Shown here: positions 10,636 to 21,275 of the stretch, in pieces | Layout: each line of letters starts with the position of its first letter | Position numbering within the stretch: position 1 is the stretch's first letter | DNA from: Microglena sp. YARC | Lineage: Eukaryota > Chlorophyta > Chlorophyceae > Chlamydomonadales > Chlamydomonadaceae | NCBI GenBank assembly: GCA_022414725.1 | Contig: CM039466.1 | Location: 9,957,527-10,021,526, forward strand | DNA length: 64,000 nt | Direction: 5' to 3' | Program-made: the position numbers and the translations under genes | The notes under the pieces: generated by a model | Databases searched by the model: none | What the model was told of the DNA's origin: nothing | The model's input: only the letters and a program-made list of their open reading frames with translations

Positions 10636-11546
10636 GGTGACTACTGCTAGCTCCGGCTTACGCAGTGGTGTCCTTAACTTCACGTCCTGAGAGTGGCGCA
10701 TTACTCGGATGTAACAATTTAAATTCCAATTTTCTGTCTATATTTCAACTTCTTGTGATGGTATTTGTTTTTTTGACTTCCAAGCAGCCATCAGTTCAGT
10801 CATCAGTTCAGGGTAGTTTATCTTTCACTTCAGTTTTCAGCCTTCTGTCCAGTCTTGACTTTCAATGCACCCAGGCTCAAACTCAAGCTGTCAACCAGAA
10901 CTGCCTTCAGTTATAATCTGTAGGAATGCGGTCGTGCACTTGTAGCATATATACATGCATATGTACACGCATTTATACAGCACGAGGTGAATGGGTTACG
11001 TTCTGGGTAGGTAAAAACGCATGTGCTTGCGTGGCGAATCTCCAAAACACGCACACTCCATGGGGACGAGTGCATGTTTTCAGGCACTCTGTATCTGGAA
11101 ACGCGCCAACACGAACGTTTCTGACAGATGTTTTAAGATTTTGACTGCGATGTGCGTGTTTCCCCTATTTTCCTGTTTTTCAAACACATTTGGGGTGGGG
11201 GTGGGGGGGCTGTGCGTGTGTCCCGTAAACTCTCAGAGGGCTTTGAACAACCCTGGTTACGCCTTCACATTCAGAGGCTTGAATTGGACGTACATAACCA
11301 TATCAATCCTGCTCATCAGATCGGCGAAGGGTTCGCTCGTTGCCATATCCTCCCAATACATCTGCAGAAGGATGAGAGGCGTTTAGCATATTGAAGTGTT
11401 GAAGGATGTTTAGTGTGGGGTTTGAAGACTCATACAATCATACCACATGACTAATGGTGACTACTGCTAGTTCCGGCTTACGCAGTGGTGTCCTTAACTT
11501 CACGTCCTGAGAGTGGCACATTACTCGGATGTAACAATTTCAATTT
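10636..11546. repeat. Pair of about 90-bp direct repeats flanking the last exon of the minus-strand gene
   Basis: The segment beginning GTGACTACTGCTAGCTCCGG at 10636 recurs at about 11456 with about three substitutions and runs through GAGAGTGGCGCATTACTCGG to TGTAACAATTT. The roughly 820 bp between them include the terminal exon at 11257-11361. This could be a duplication or a pair of short element copies. Confidence 0.85.
11257..11361 (-). CDS. Minus-strand gene, terminal exon 5
   Basis: Acceptor CATCCTTCTGCAG| is followed by MYWEDMATSEPFADLMSR and ends FKPLNVKA with TAA at 11259-11257. A decayed copy of the acceptor edge (GGGAGGATATGG context) lies near 11740-11765 in the preceding intron. 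Confidence 0.6.
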   Translation of the reverse strand: MYWEDMATSEPFADLMSRIDMVMYVQFKPLNVKA

Positions 11547-11896
11547 TAATTTCAATACCACATGACAATTTCAATACCACTTGAAGCACACAGATGGATG
11601 GCGTTGGCTGTTGGATGGATGGTGTTGGCTGCTGGATGATGGATTCATAGAAAGTCAATGGAAATGCACAAAATGCACAAGGCAGTGCACAAAATGCACA
11701 AGTCAATACAAGTGCACCAAATTCTAAGTCGCTTTCCAATCGTTACCATATCCTCCCAGCAGGAGGGTGAGAGAAATTGACAAGTCTGTTCAGCTTGGGT
11801 TTTGAGGACTCTAAATTAATCATGTGACTGCGAGTAACACTTCTTTGGTGTGTGTAGGGGTGGGGTGGGGTAGGGTGGTGGGTGGAGGTGTGTGTG

Positions 11897-11927
<31 letters not shown>

Positions 11928-14900
11928 AGGGGGTGCACATGACGGCTTCTGGCCAGCTCCATTATCCAGCCGCTGGTTCAAGCCCAATGCTTTCATCTGC
12001 GTTGGAATGCCCATCACGCCAGCTTTCAGACACATTAGCTAGGTTCAGTTTTGGCCAAAAGACGTGGGAAAGGAGCTGCTTAGAAGCTGCTATGCGTAGC
12101 CCAAAAGAAACTGTGGCGATACATAACACGCATAATGAAGCAAACTAGCTAACTAATTAACGGACATAATAAAGCAAACTAACTAACTAATTAACTAACT
12201 CACATAATGAAGCATATTAACTACCTAACTGACTAACTAATTAATTTACCTACAAACATAACGAAGCAAACAAACTAACTTTTTAATTAAACTACCAACA
12301 TAATGAAACAAACAAACAAATTGACTTAAACAATGAAGCAAACTAGCCAACCAACCAACCAACAAACAAACTAACATAATGAAGCAAAGCAACTAACTAA
12401 CATAATAAATAAAACTAACTAACTAACTAACTAACATAATGAAGCAAGCTAACTAACTGACTTACATAAAGAAGCAAGCTAACTAACATATGGCTGGTGT
12501 TAGCTCTTGGGTTATGGATTCATAGGAAGTCACTGAAAGTTCAGCACAAGTCACTTGAAGTCACTTGAAGGAAGTTCTGCACAAGTCGCCTAGACCGTTG
12601 GACCAGAATTGAGATACACCCATCAGTCCCTCACCTCCAACATTTTCTGAGACTTGAAGATTTGCAAGGTGTCAAACTCCGCTGTGTCCGTCTGTAGCAC
12701 AGTAAAACGAACAGATGGATAAAAGCAGCTGTAACATGTGTTGAGTATGCAGTTGTGTATGTGTGTGTATGTGTATGTGTATTTGTATGTGTAAGTGTAT
12801 GTGTTGTGTATGCAGGTTTCTCTGTAGCACGTAAACAACAAATGAAAACATGAAAAAGTCATTTGTTCGCGTTTACATTTCCTGGTAATAATGTTTTTAC
12901 TGCCAAAGACAGCGGGCAGCCAAATTGCTGGCTGAAGCTATGTGACCAAGTTCAAGTTCAAGATCTAGTATGTAAACTCCAGCTAAAACGAGAAGGTGGA
13001 TGAGAACAGCTGGGAAATGTGTTGCGTGGGCAGTTGTGTGTGTGGTATGAGAAAGCGCATGTAGGAGAACAGCTGGGAAATGTGTTGTGTGGGCACTTGT
13101 GTATGTAGTATGTAAACGCATGTTTGAGAACAGCTGGGAAATATATTGTGTGGTTAGTTGTGTATGTAGTATGTAAACGCATGTTTGAGAAAGCGCATGC
13201 ATGAGAATAGCCAGGAAATATGTCGTGTGGGCAGTTGTGTATGTAGTATGTAAATGCATGTATGAGAAAGTGCATGTATGAGAACAGCTGGGAATTGTAT
13301 TGTGTGGGCAATTGTGTGTGTAGTATGTAAACGCATGTATGAGAAAACGCATGTATGAGAACAGCTGGGAAATGTGTCGTGTGGGCAGTTGTGTATGTAG
13401 TATGTTAACGCATGTATGAGAAAGCGCATGTATGGGAACAGATGAGAAATGTGTTGTGTGGGCAGTGGTGTAAGTACTATGTAAACTTCCAAACTGAATT
13501 TGAGTCTGGGTCGCTGGGTCGCTGGCTAGCTGGCTAGATGGCTTGCCTTTGCCAAGAACTTCGGTTATCAACAAACTCCTGACGTGTTTGAAAACCTGAA
13601 CTCTCTGCATTACACAAAATAACTACCGGCGCATACAGTATGCATGCCGACTCTTAATATGGTATTTCTGGGAAATTACAGTACATCCTGATCACCAGTC
13701 TCATTTTCATCAATGCTTTTTCTTTTTAAGCCCTTCCTATCACGGTTGGGCAAGTCCCTTTAGACTATTGGGCCTACCCCTGGACTTTAACATACATACA
13801 ACAGACATTCACGTGTCTGCTCACGATGTTATTTTTTGTTGACAGAGCGGGGATGTCTGGCCCATGCACAGCTTTGAAGTTGAACTGATACGGCACAGTC
13901 TCTTCTTGAATGTTTGAATCCAGGACTGTAACATGCATACAACATACATACAACATACATGTAACACACATACACCATCCATACATCCATCCATCCATAC
14001 ATAAATACACCAGTCTGCTCACCATGTTAACTTTCTGTGCAAGAGCAGGAATGTCTGGCCCATACACAGCTTTGAAGTTGAACTGGTACGGCGCAGTCTC
14101 TTCTTGAATCTCGGTGAAGTCCACCATCACAGCGCCCACATTATCCTATCCAAAGGAAGTAGGGAAGAGTGTTCAGTTTGTGCTTCTGGTTTAAGGTTTA
14201 GGGTACTATATCAGTACTATATTAGTCATCTATTTATCCTGTCAATGACATCCCCCACATTATACTATCCAAAGGAGGTAGGGAATAGTGTTTAGTTTGC
14301 GCTTCTGTTTAATCTAGTGCAGTTCCCTGTTGCAATGGAGATTCATGAATGTCTTCTTGAATGTCGGTAAAGTCCACCATCACAGCACCCACATTATCAT
14401 ATCCAATGATGGGAAGGTGGGCAGAGCAAAGGGAGGTGTGCAGTGCAGGGTACTACATTTTGTCAAATTGGTCAGCGCTTATTAGTTCAAAAAGTGCTAA
14501 AATTGCGCGCTGCGCCCACAGGAGCTTGAAAAACTGCGCTAAACGCGCAGTGGGGCTCAAAAAGCGGGAGGGAAATCGCGCTGCGGCGCGCCCTTTGTGT
14601 AGTGCATGGCAAAGGATGGGGAGATGGGCAGAGCAAATGGTGGTGTGTTGTGTGGGGAAGGGATGGGGAGGAGGGCAGACCAAAGGGTCAGGAGGTGGGA
14701 GGGACAAAGGTAGGGGCAGTGAGTGACAAGGCATCCGTGACCCTACTTATCCTGTCCTATCCAAAGGAGGTGGGAAATAGTGTTTAGTCTGTGCTTCAAG
14801 TTTAGGGTGTAGGGTACTATATTAGTAATATATTAGTAATATAGTTATCCTGTCAATGCAGCGTTGAGTGTTTAGACTATGCATCTAGTTTAGAGTCTAG

Positions 14901-17621
14901 GGTACTATATTAGTAATATATTAGTAATATAGTTATCCTGTCAATGCAGCGTTGAGTGTTTAGACTATGCTTCTAGTTTAGGGTGTAGGGTACTATATTA
15001 GTAATATATTTATCCTGTCAATGCAGCGTTGAGTGTTTAGTCTATGCAAACAAACAAACGGACAATGGGGTGACCCTGGGGGCTTCCACCCCCCAGAAGG
15101 GGAGGCTCCGCCAAAGAATATTCAATAGTGATCTCAGTGCTTTTCTAATTTAGTGATCTCAGTGCTTTTCAAATTTAGTGACCTCAGTGCTTATAAAAAA
15201 ATATTCAATAGTGATCTCAGTGCTTTTCTCCCGCAATATATAGCGATCGCTAGTCTTAATCCCATTTAAAAAGCTATAAAAAGCACTAAAACTAACGAAG
15301 AACGCCCTGGAGGAGGCATACAACTAGAAAGCTAGAAAAAACCTACTTTCAGGTTTGAAAAAAAAATGACTGATCTTACACTCAGATCCTCGCTTTCATC
15401 CAATATGATTAGGGAACGGCAACATGGCATCTTATGATGTAATGTCATCATATGATGCTGGCAGTCTGACTAGGCCCAAGGTACCATTTATATACAACAT
15501 CATATGATGCAAGTTGTATAACATCATATGATATCGTACTCGACTTCGGTCATCATCATATGATATGCCAACCCCTAAATATGATCCAAAATAGGACAGC
15601 AGTGCGCCATTGCTTGTACATGAATTTTAGGAACCTGGGCAAGTCTTTAAACTGTTTAATATGCTAGGTGTGCTCCATGGTTTCTGTGGGTATCGCACGG
15701 GGGGGCTTGGCATTGGCAGACAGTAAGCAGCCCAGAGTCGGCTGAAGAACCATGTAACAGTTCAAATTATAAAAGTATAGGAATTTCAAAACTTACCACT
15801 GTGGTGTCATTCATGAACCAAAATCCGAGTTGAGCAAAGTCATTAGCTGAACAAGGAGAGGGGTGAGGTGTGTGTGTGGGGGAGGTTGAGTTGGGTGAGG
15901 TGTGTGTGTGTGGGGGAGAGTTGGGTGAGGTGCGGGGATGGAGGTGGGGGAAGGGGGGTGGGGGAGGTTGAGTTGGTTTGATTTGGCTTGGTTTGTTTTG
16001 TCTAACCAGCTAATGAATGAGGGAAGCAAACACAGATTCAAGTGGTGTAGCAGACATACTGGAATGAATGAATGAATGAATGAATGAATGAATGAATGAA
16101 TGAATGAATGAATGAATGAATGAATGGATGGATGAATGGATGAATGAATGAATGAATGCATGAATGCATGAATGCATGAATGCATGCATGAATGAATGCA
16201 TGAATGAACGCATGAATGGATGGATGGATGGATGAATGGATGGATGAATGAATGAATGAATGAACGAATGAACGAATGCACGGACGGACAAATGAATGAA
16301 TGAATGAACGAACAAACGAATGAATGAATGAATGAACGGACGGACAGACGGACTCACGACAGACGGACGAATCAATGAATGGATGAAAGGTATCTGATAA
16401 GCTTGCCAGACCCTGTCTGCGGACATGACTTTTTGACTCTAAGACTTGGACGAAGACTTGAGGCATATGTACATTTTATATTGCGATGTACAAATATGCA
16501 TACATACTGGAATGAATGAATGAACAAATGATAAGCTATTATAAGCTTGCCAGATCATGACCATATGATAAGATTGCCAGACCCTGCCCTGTCAATACAT
16601 GCGAGTAAAGTAGAGTAGCATACCGGTGAATAATACGCGAGTGCCTTGTGTTTTTCATTTTTTAATACAATATTTGAGTTAAGCTTAAGGAATAAGCTAT
16701 ATTACCCTATGATAAGCTTGCCAGACCCTCTCTGTGGATTGGACTTGCTCAAAGCCCGCTGTGGTTGGCCCCAGTGCAAGCAAACGGGCTGGCCCCCTGA
16801 ACCGCACGCCTCGTAATAAGTCATACTATGTAGTTATTTTGAAGCCCGCACCTCTCAAAGCCTTCTCAGCTTGATCACGCATTTCTAAGTAAGGAACAAA
16901 AATATGATATCATATGGTATCATTTCATCGTATGATATCATGTTATGACGTCGGTCTAGCTAGGCAAATGTTGCCACTCATATATGATTTCATACAATAC
17001 AATTTGTATGGTATCATATGATATCATAGTCACCTTTGATCAACATCAAATGATATGCCGGTCTCTACATATAAACCCCGAAGCCCTGACAAAGCCCCTA
17101 CCTCTCAAAGCCTTGTCAGCTCGATTCCTCACATGTAAAACCCTAAGCCCTAAACCTTAAACCCTGTCAAAGCCCACACCTCTCAAAGCCTTGCCAGCTC
17201 AATTACGCACATATATAACCCCAAACCCTGTCAAAGCCCACACCTCAAACAGCCTTGTCAACTCGATCGCGCACATATAAACCCCCTAAACCCAAAACCC
17301 TGCCAAAGCCCACATTTCTTAAAGCCTGGTCGGCTTGATTGCGCACACATAAATCCATAATCCCTGTAAAAGCCCGCACCTCTCAAAGCCTTGTCCGCTC
17401 GATTCCTCACATAGAAAACCCTAAACCCTGTCTAAGACCGCACCTCTCAAAGCCTTGTCAGCTCGATTGCGCACATATTTGAGCCCTGATCCTGTGTCTT
17501 CGATGACAGATGCGAATGTGTAGGTGTCGTTGTCGCTCACAGGGAGGGTCATATAATCCTCCTCGCACTCCAGGTACTGCTCCAGATCTGTGAGATTCTG
17601 CAGTACAATTGTTGATGCCAT
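11257..17621 (-). CDS. Five-exon gene, 170-residue protein of unknown family
   Basis: The gene runs leftward with exons 17621-17444, 15846-15797, 14145-14023, 12691-12635 and 11361-11257. All four introns are GT-AG on the minus strand, the phases match at each junction (178, 50, 123, 57 and 105 bases) and the sum is 513 bases, ending in TAA. The product starts MASTIVLQNLTDLEQYLE, is acidic early on, and ends YVQFKPLNVKA. No signal peptide, membrane helix or catalytic motif is visible, and I do not recognise the family. An extra exon near 13604-13490 may belong to it. The ATG at 17621 is the second in its frame (another lies at 17648); either could be used. Introns hold minisatellites and dispersed elements. 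Confidence 0.6.
11830..12125. repeat. TG microsatellite plus dispersed family L copy
   Basis: A (TG)n/GGGTGGGG-rich patch at 11850-11935 is followed by a minus-strand copy of the family L sequence found three times at 19127-19770 (shared words CTGAAAGCTGG, GGCATTCCA, AATGG) and a GAAGCTGCTATGCGTAGCCC stretch that matches the GCTACCATGCGTAGCGC part of the same family. Confidence 0.6.
12125..12490. repeat. AACTAACTAAC / CATAATGAAGCA microsatellite-like region
   Basis: Mixed (AACT)n runs punctuated by ACATAATGAAGCAAAC, within intron 4 of the minus-strand gene. Confidence 0.85.
12635..12691 (-). CDS. Minus-strand gene, exon 4
   Basis: A 57-base phase-0 exon between acceptor GTGCTACAG| and donor TTGGAG|GTGAGG, encoding TDTAEFDTLQIFKSQKMLE. 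Confidence 0.55.
12905..13480. repeat. Family A copy and about 78-bp minisatellite
   Basis: A family A module (12915-12963) is followed by six to seven copies of a unit containing GAGAACAGCTGGGAAATGTG, TTGTGTGGGCAGTTGTGTAT and GTAGTATGTAAACGCATG. The first unit on the minus strand merges with the end of the possible exon at 13490-13604. Confidence 0.85.
13490..13604 (-). CDS. Possible additional exon of the minus-strand gene
   Basis: After acceptor GTAATGCAG| a frame reads RVQVFKHVRSLLITEVLG and stays open until the 78-bp minisatellite. None of the obvious donors (near GGAA|GTTTAC or CATA|GTACTT) restores the phase required by the next exon, so I leave it out of the model. It may be an alternative exon or a decayed one. 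Confidence 0.25.
13706..13797 (-). repeat. Dispersed family B element, minus orientation
   Basis: Contains AAGCCCTTCCTATCACGGTT, GGGCAAGTCCCTTTAGACTA and CCCCTGGACTTTAACATAC, the reverse complement of the 9769 copy. Confidence 0.75.
14023..14145 (-). CDS. Minus-strand gene, exon 3
   Basis: Acceptor TTTGGATAG| and donor AACATG|GTGAGC bound 41 codons, beginning DNVGAVMVDFTEIQEET and ending DIPALAQKVNM. Two partial copies flank it: the acceptor side near 14346-14400 (with shorter relatives of the acceptor near 14240 and 14750) and the donor side at 13835-13917, the latter with substitutions and no usable acceptor. Confidence 0.65.
14450..14605. mobile_element. Family G (hAT-like MITE) copy, right end degenerate
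   Basis: Starts CAGGGTACTACATTTTGTCA near 14446 and shares AATTGGTCAGCGCTTA, CTGCGCCCACAGG and AAACGCGCAGTGGGGCT-like words with the 9447-9632 element. The right terminus is reduced to TGTGTAGTG, and no target duplication was found. Confidence 0.6.
14790..15045. repeat. About 85-bp tandem repeat, 3 copies
   Basis: Units share TAGGGTACTATATTAGTAAT, TTATCCTGTCAATGCAGCGT and TGAGTGTTTAGACTATGC. Related material with CTATCCAAAGGAGGTAGG at 14130-14300 includes the acceptor region of exon 3. Confidence 0.85.
15046..15240. repeat. Family C end plus TAGTGATCTCAGTGCTTTTC repeats
   Basis: A family C terminal hairpin (GGGTGACCCTGGGGGCTTCC, then ACCCCCCAGAAGGGGAGGC-like) is followed by four copies of TAGTGATCTCAGTGCTTTTC. 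Confidence 0.75.
15405..15575. repeat. Dispersed family F element, copy 2
   Basis: CATCATATGATG-type palindromes flank GCTGGCAGTCTGACTAGGCC and end near GCCAACCCCTA, the same module order as 5640-5905 in inverted orientation. Confidence 0.65.
15797..15846 (-). CDS. Minus-strand gene, exon 2
   Basis: A 50-base exon between acceptor TTGTTCAG| and donor ACAGTG|GTAAGT. It starts with two bases that complete the codon left by exon 1, then encodes NDFAQLGFWFMNDTTV. It is too short to stand out as an open frame; splice sites and phase support it. Confidence 0.6.
16062..16375. repeat. (AATG)n microsatellite, degenerate on the right
   Basis: Long GAATGAATGAAT run shifting to GGATGGAT, GCATGAATGCAT and GAACGAAC/GGACGGAC variants. 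The His/Ser/Phe/Ile frames on the minus strand are artefacts. Confidence 0.95.
16750..16835 (-). repeat. Dispersed family E element
   Basis: Contains GGTTGGCCCCAGTGCAAGCA, AACGGGCTGGCCCCC and ACGCCTCGTAATAAG. Copies recur at 17700-17930, 45655-46065 and 48540-48660. The GACGCCTTATTGCGAGGCGT part can form a hairpin. Confidence 0.7.
16895..17075. repeat. Dispersed family F element, copy 3
   Basis: ATGATATCATATGGTATCAT-like palindromes with a GACGTCGGTCTAGCTAGGC-like centre. It lies between the degenerate exon-1 edge copies at 16855 and 17101, so it probably inserted into that array. Confidence 0.6.
17090..17480. repeat. About 68-bp minisatellite carrying the exon 1 donor edge
   Basis: Units share AAACCCTGTCAAAGCCCACA, CCTCTCAAAGCCTTGTCAGC and TCGATTGCGCACATATAAAC. 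The middle part is the reverse complement of the last bases of exon 1 plus its donor. The rightmost unit is the real exon edge. Confidence 0.8.
17444..17621 (-). CDS. Minus-strand gene, exon 1
   Basis: Encodes MASTIVLQNLTDLEQYLE to VRNRADKALR and ends at donor TTGAGAG|GTGCGG with one base over. The last 35 or so exon bases plus donor are copied as degenerate units at about 16855, 17101, 17180, 17245, 17310 and 17380, inside the following intron. Confidence 0.65.
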
Positions 17622-17699
17622 GTTGTTGAAACGAGGGATGCGCCTCACTTTTGGAAAATAGCGATGTACAACAAGCTATGTATGCAATGAGCTAAACCA

Positions 17700-17930
17700 G
17701 TGCAGGTGGTTGGCCCCAGTGCAAGTAAACGGGCTGGCCCCCTCAATCTCACGCCTCGTTATAAGGCGTATTATTTACAGTATCGATTTATGCATACCCC
17801 AGTGCAGGTGGTTGGCCCCAGTGCAGGTGGTTGGCCCCAGTGCAGGTGGTTGGCCCCAGTGCAAGCAAAAGGGCTGGCCCCCTCAATCTCACGCCTCGCA
17901 ATAAGGCGTACTATTTATTTATTTATATAT
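17700..17930 (-). repeat. Family E elements and GTGCAGGTGGTTGGCCCCA repeats
   Basis: Two family E copies separated by three or four copies of CAGTGCAGGTGGTTGGCCCC. Confidence 0.75.
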
Positions 17931-18420
17931 ATCAGAGTAACCACCGAGTTGTGGAAAGTACCTGACAAGCTGGCCTACTCAAGCAAGGCATGTGATTAGA
18001 GAGTAGATTTAGAGGAAAGTGGTGTGGCAAGAGAGCATGGCTGTTTGAGGGCTCACAATGACTCAATGGGCTATATCAGAGAAACCACTGACTTCTGGCA
18101 AGTACCAGACAGGCTGGCCTACTCAAGAAAGGGATGAATTGGGTAGACGAGAGGAGAACAAATAAAAAAACATTGGCAAAGGCAAGCTGCAAGAATGTAA
18201 AAAACAGATGCAAGAACCAGGTAACAATGAGCTACAGCAGTTCAACCACTGACGTGTGGCAAGTGCCAGACAAGCTGGCCTACTCAAGCAAGACATGTGA
18301 TTAGAGAGTAGATTTAGAGGAAAGCATTGTGGCAAGAGAGCATGACTGTTTGAGGGTTCACAATGACTCAATGAGCTATATCTTTGACACCACTGACTTC
18401 TGGCAAGGACATGACTGGAC
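17928..18420. repeat. About 165-bp tandem repeat, 3 copies
   Basis: Shared landmarks in order are ACCAC(T/C)GA, GGCAAGTACC-like, CAAGCTGGCCTACTCAAGCA, TTAGAGGAAAG, GGCAAGAGAGCATG and TCACAATGACTCAATG. The middle copy is partial. Confidence 0.7.
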
Positions 18421-18657
18421 CGTAACATACACACTCTCCTTGAAGTCCAAGACCCAGTGTTCCACCACCGGACCGGTGGACCTCAGGAGTCCCCCCTGCG
18501 TGCACTTTCCCCAATGCGCACACCACCAATCACCACCCAAACAATGTGCCCACTACTTTCATCACCTACAATAAACATCAGTGCCCCCTCCCCCCCCCCC
18601 CCCCCCCCCCCCCCCTTCCCCACAGCCTATTGGGCCTACCCCTCGACCGTAACATAC

Positions 18658-18741
18658 ACTCACCTTGAAGTCCAAGACCCTGAACAGTTGAGGAGCCAGC
18701 AAAGAAGGAAGCAGCAAGCGCAGGCCAAGGTGGAGCAGTGA
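18658..18741 (+). CDS. Possible C-terminal exon, plus strand (weak)
   Basis: A frame reads EVQDPEQLRSQQRRKQQAQA and ends KVEQ with TGA, charged and coiled-coil-like. No upstream exon was found. The complementary strand has a strong donor (GACTTCAAG|GTGAGTG) at the left edge, so the true exon could instead be on the minus strand. A partial copy of the left edge occurs near 18440. Confidence 0.2.
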   Translation, partial: THLEVQDPEQLRSQQRRKQQAQAKVEQ

Positions 18742-19126
18742 GGAGCAGCGGGAGAAGAGAAGAGGGGGGGGGATGGAGGTCAAGGGTCAGCTCAAGATCC
18801 GTTGGTGCCGGGACACTGAAATGCGGATGTGTGTGTGTGTGTGTGTGTGTCAGGCACTCGCGATGGATTACTCTGAGCTCCGGCTACAGAAATGTGACGT
18901 GTCTGTATCAGAATACCTATGGATTAGAAAAATGTAGGGTGTTCCAGCCTGCCAATATATGCCACTGGCACTGCATCAGTGTGACTTGTGCATCAGTGCT
19001 AGTGCCACTGCCAACGTATGGCAGTGCATCAGTGTAACTTGTGCCTCTGTTTCTTTTTCCAGCTTCAAGTGCCAGCTTCTAAGCAACTCCCTTTCTCCGT
19101 TCTTTAACGGAACCTAGAGCAAGCTA

Positions 19127-19770
19127 GTGCTTCTGAAAGCTGGCAACACAGGCATTCCAGTGCAGCTGAAAACTTTAGGCATGACCCAGTGTCTGGCTAA
19201 TGGTCCTGGGTGGAAGCTACCATGCGTAGCGCAAAAACAAATAGTGCCTCCCACCATCAGCATCCCTGCTCACCAGCTCATCACACACACACTCCAATCA
19301 GGGAGATTTTTTTCAAATAAAAAAGAGGAAATATTATTCATTTTTATTTTATTCCTCCCTATTTTCCTCCCAAAACAGGATCCTTATTCCGATTTTGGTC
19401 GATTTGGGTATTTTTTAGTCAATTTCAGAAGGGAAAAAAACTTCATTTATTTTTAGGTTTCTTATTCCGGCAATTTTTGCCCAAATGGGGTCTCGTATTC
19501 CGATCGGAATGTATTCCGGAAAAAAAATCCCTGATTCCAATGCAGCTGAAAGCATCGGACTTGACGCAGTGTCTCGCTAATGGACCTGGATGGAAGCTAC
19601 CATGCGTAGCGCAAAAACAAACAGTGGCTCCCACCATCAGCATCCTTGCTCACCAGCTCATCACACACACATTTCAATGCAGCTAAAAGCTTTGGACTTG
19701 ACCCAGTGTCTCGCTAATGGACCTGGATGGAAGCTTCTGTGTGAAGCCCCCAAAAGAAACAGTGACTTGT
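19127..19770 (+). repeat. Family L tandem copies (about 140 bp, 3 copies), interrupted by an inserted element
   Basis: Copies share CAGTGCAGCTGAAAACTTTA-like, GACCCAGTGTCTGGCTAATG, GTCCTGGGTGGAAGCTACCA, TGCGTAGCGCAAAAACAAA and CACCAGCTCATCACACACAC. The first copy is cut by the 239-bp element at 19297-19535. Confidence 0.85.
19297..19535. mobile_element. Short TIR element (MITE candidate) inserted into a family L copy
   Basis: Begins ATCAGGGAGATTTTTTT and ends AAAAAAATCCCTGAT, imperfect inverted termini of about 15 bases. TCCA flanks both sides (19293-19296 and 19536-19539). The neighbouring family L copies provide the uninterrupted sequence, so this is an insertion. The interior repeats TATTCCG/TTATTCCGG and has no coding capacity. 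Confidence 0.7.
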
Positions 19771-19789
19771 GCCATGCCATCCTCAACAG

Positions 19790-19915
19790 CTTGCCTACCC
19801 AAATCGGGCTGCCCTACCTAATCGGGTTGCCCTACCTAATCGGGCTGCCCTACCCAAATCGAGCTGCCCTACCCAAATCGGGCTGTCCTACCCAAATCGG
19901 GCTGCCCTACCCAAA
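19790..19915. repeat. 21-bp tandem repeat CTACCCAAATCGGGCTGCC
   Basis: About seven copies of GGGCTGCCCTACCCAAATC with small variants. Confidence 0.9.
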
Positions 19916-20159
19916 TCGCTACCTGGACCCCCCTTGGAAAGTACCAAATCCCTGAAAGCTACCAGAAGACCCCCTTTGTAAAACGAAAAAAACTGTCTGG
20001 TTAGCTCCCTAAGCATCACACCCCTCATGGTGTGACAGCACATGGGCCTTCTATCTAATGCTCCCCTGTGTGAAGAATTGTTTTTTGGCAGGTATACACA
20101 GGGGTTTTGCATGCCTTCACGCCGAATTTCCATCCTACACCTCCACAACGCCTTTCTAG

Positions 20160-20700
20160 ACCACTAGCCCAGCTGCTGGCTCCAAGTGTTCAAAACAACT
20201 GAAATCTCGCGAAATAGCCTGGGATATGGTGAAGTATCGTGCAAATATTGTGCAACTATCGTCGAATATCTTGGAATAGCCCTAATAGCCTGAAATATCA
20301 CCTTCAGGGGTGTGACAGTACATGGGCCATCTTGCTCAGCTGCTAGCTACACAAATCTAAAACAAGGGTTGCTTGTACCCACTTGACAGCATCACGCATA
20401 GCTACAAGTATTTAAAACAAGGTATGCTAGCATCCACTTGACAGTATGACACCCCGAGGTGTGACAGTACATGGGCCTTCTAGCTCTGCTGGCCTGCTGC
20501 TGGCTAAAAACAAAACGCCTGGAGGGGCGCGGTGTTAAGGGCATCCTCCCGTACGCCACAGCTGGGGAAAGTATCCATGGCAAACATAGTAAGTGTCACC
20601 CTCCAGGAGGCAGGGACTCCTTCATGTGCTGCTAGCTACAAGTATCTAAAACAAGGCATGCTCGTACCCACTTGACAGAATCGTAGTTAATTGATGAGTT
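20160..20700. other. Irregular repeats, no gene
   Basis: Recurring phrases GTGTGACAGTACATGGGCC, GCTAGCTACAAGTATCTAAA and CAAGGCATGCTCGTACCCAC-like occur about three times each with decay. No coding region supported. Confidence 0.5.
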
Positions 20701-20959
20701 GTACAGGGTTGGGCCAATGCCAAGATCTCCACCAGCCCATCCACGGACAAAGTAGTCTGAGCACAACCTGTGTTGCAACGTCAATGAATGGCGGGTATTC
20801 CATGGGATGATTTTGATTTGAATTGATTATGTTACTGCTAATGACAGTGAGCAGCCTGAAAGGCTGCAGCCATGTAACCACGTTCAAGTTCAATATAATG
20901 CAAAGTCTGGAAATCTCAATTGCAAGTATCCCTATGCCCATGGGTTAGCAAGTGAGGGC

Positions 20960-21275
20960 ACTTCAAAAGTGAAATATGATATGAATGATATGATATGAAT
21001 GGTATGATATGATATGATGTGATGTGATATGATATGATTTGATGTGATGTGATATGATATGATTTGATGTGATATGATATGATATGATGTGAATGATATG
21101 ATGTGAATGATATGATATGAATTATATGATGTGAATGATATGATATGAATGATATGATATGAATGGTATGACATGATATGATATGGTATGATATGATGTG
21201 AATTATATGATGTGAATGATATGATATGAATGATATGATGTGATGTGAATGATATGATATGAATGAAATTATATG
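20960..21275. repeat. (GATAT)n / GAATGATATGAT microsatellite
   Basis: Purine-pyrimidine rich runs of ATGATATGAATGATATGA. Flanked by two family A modules (20851 and 21333). Confidence 0.95.

Noticed and set aside
12897..13610. 237-codon minus-strand frame
   Set aside because: Mostly minisatellite (HTTHFPAVL-type repeats) and a family A module; only its first 40 codons could be an exon, listed separately.
15811..16466. Long IHSFIHSFIHS frames
   Set aside because: Translation of the (AATG)n microsatellite.
17140..17290. Interstitial telomere (CCCTAAA-like words)
   Set aside because: The words are scattered within a 68-bp minisatellite, not tandem telomeric repeats.
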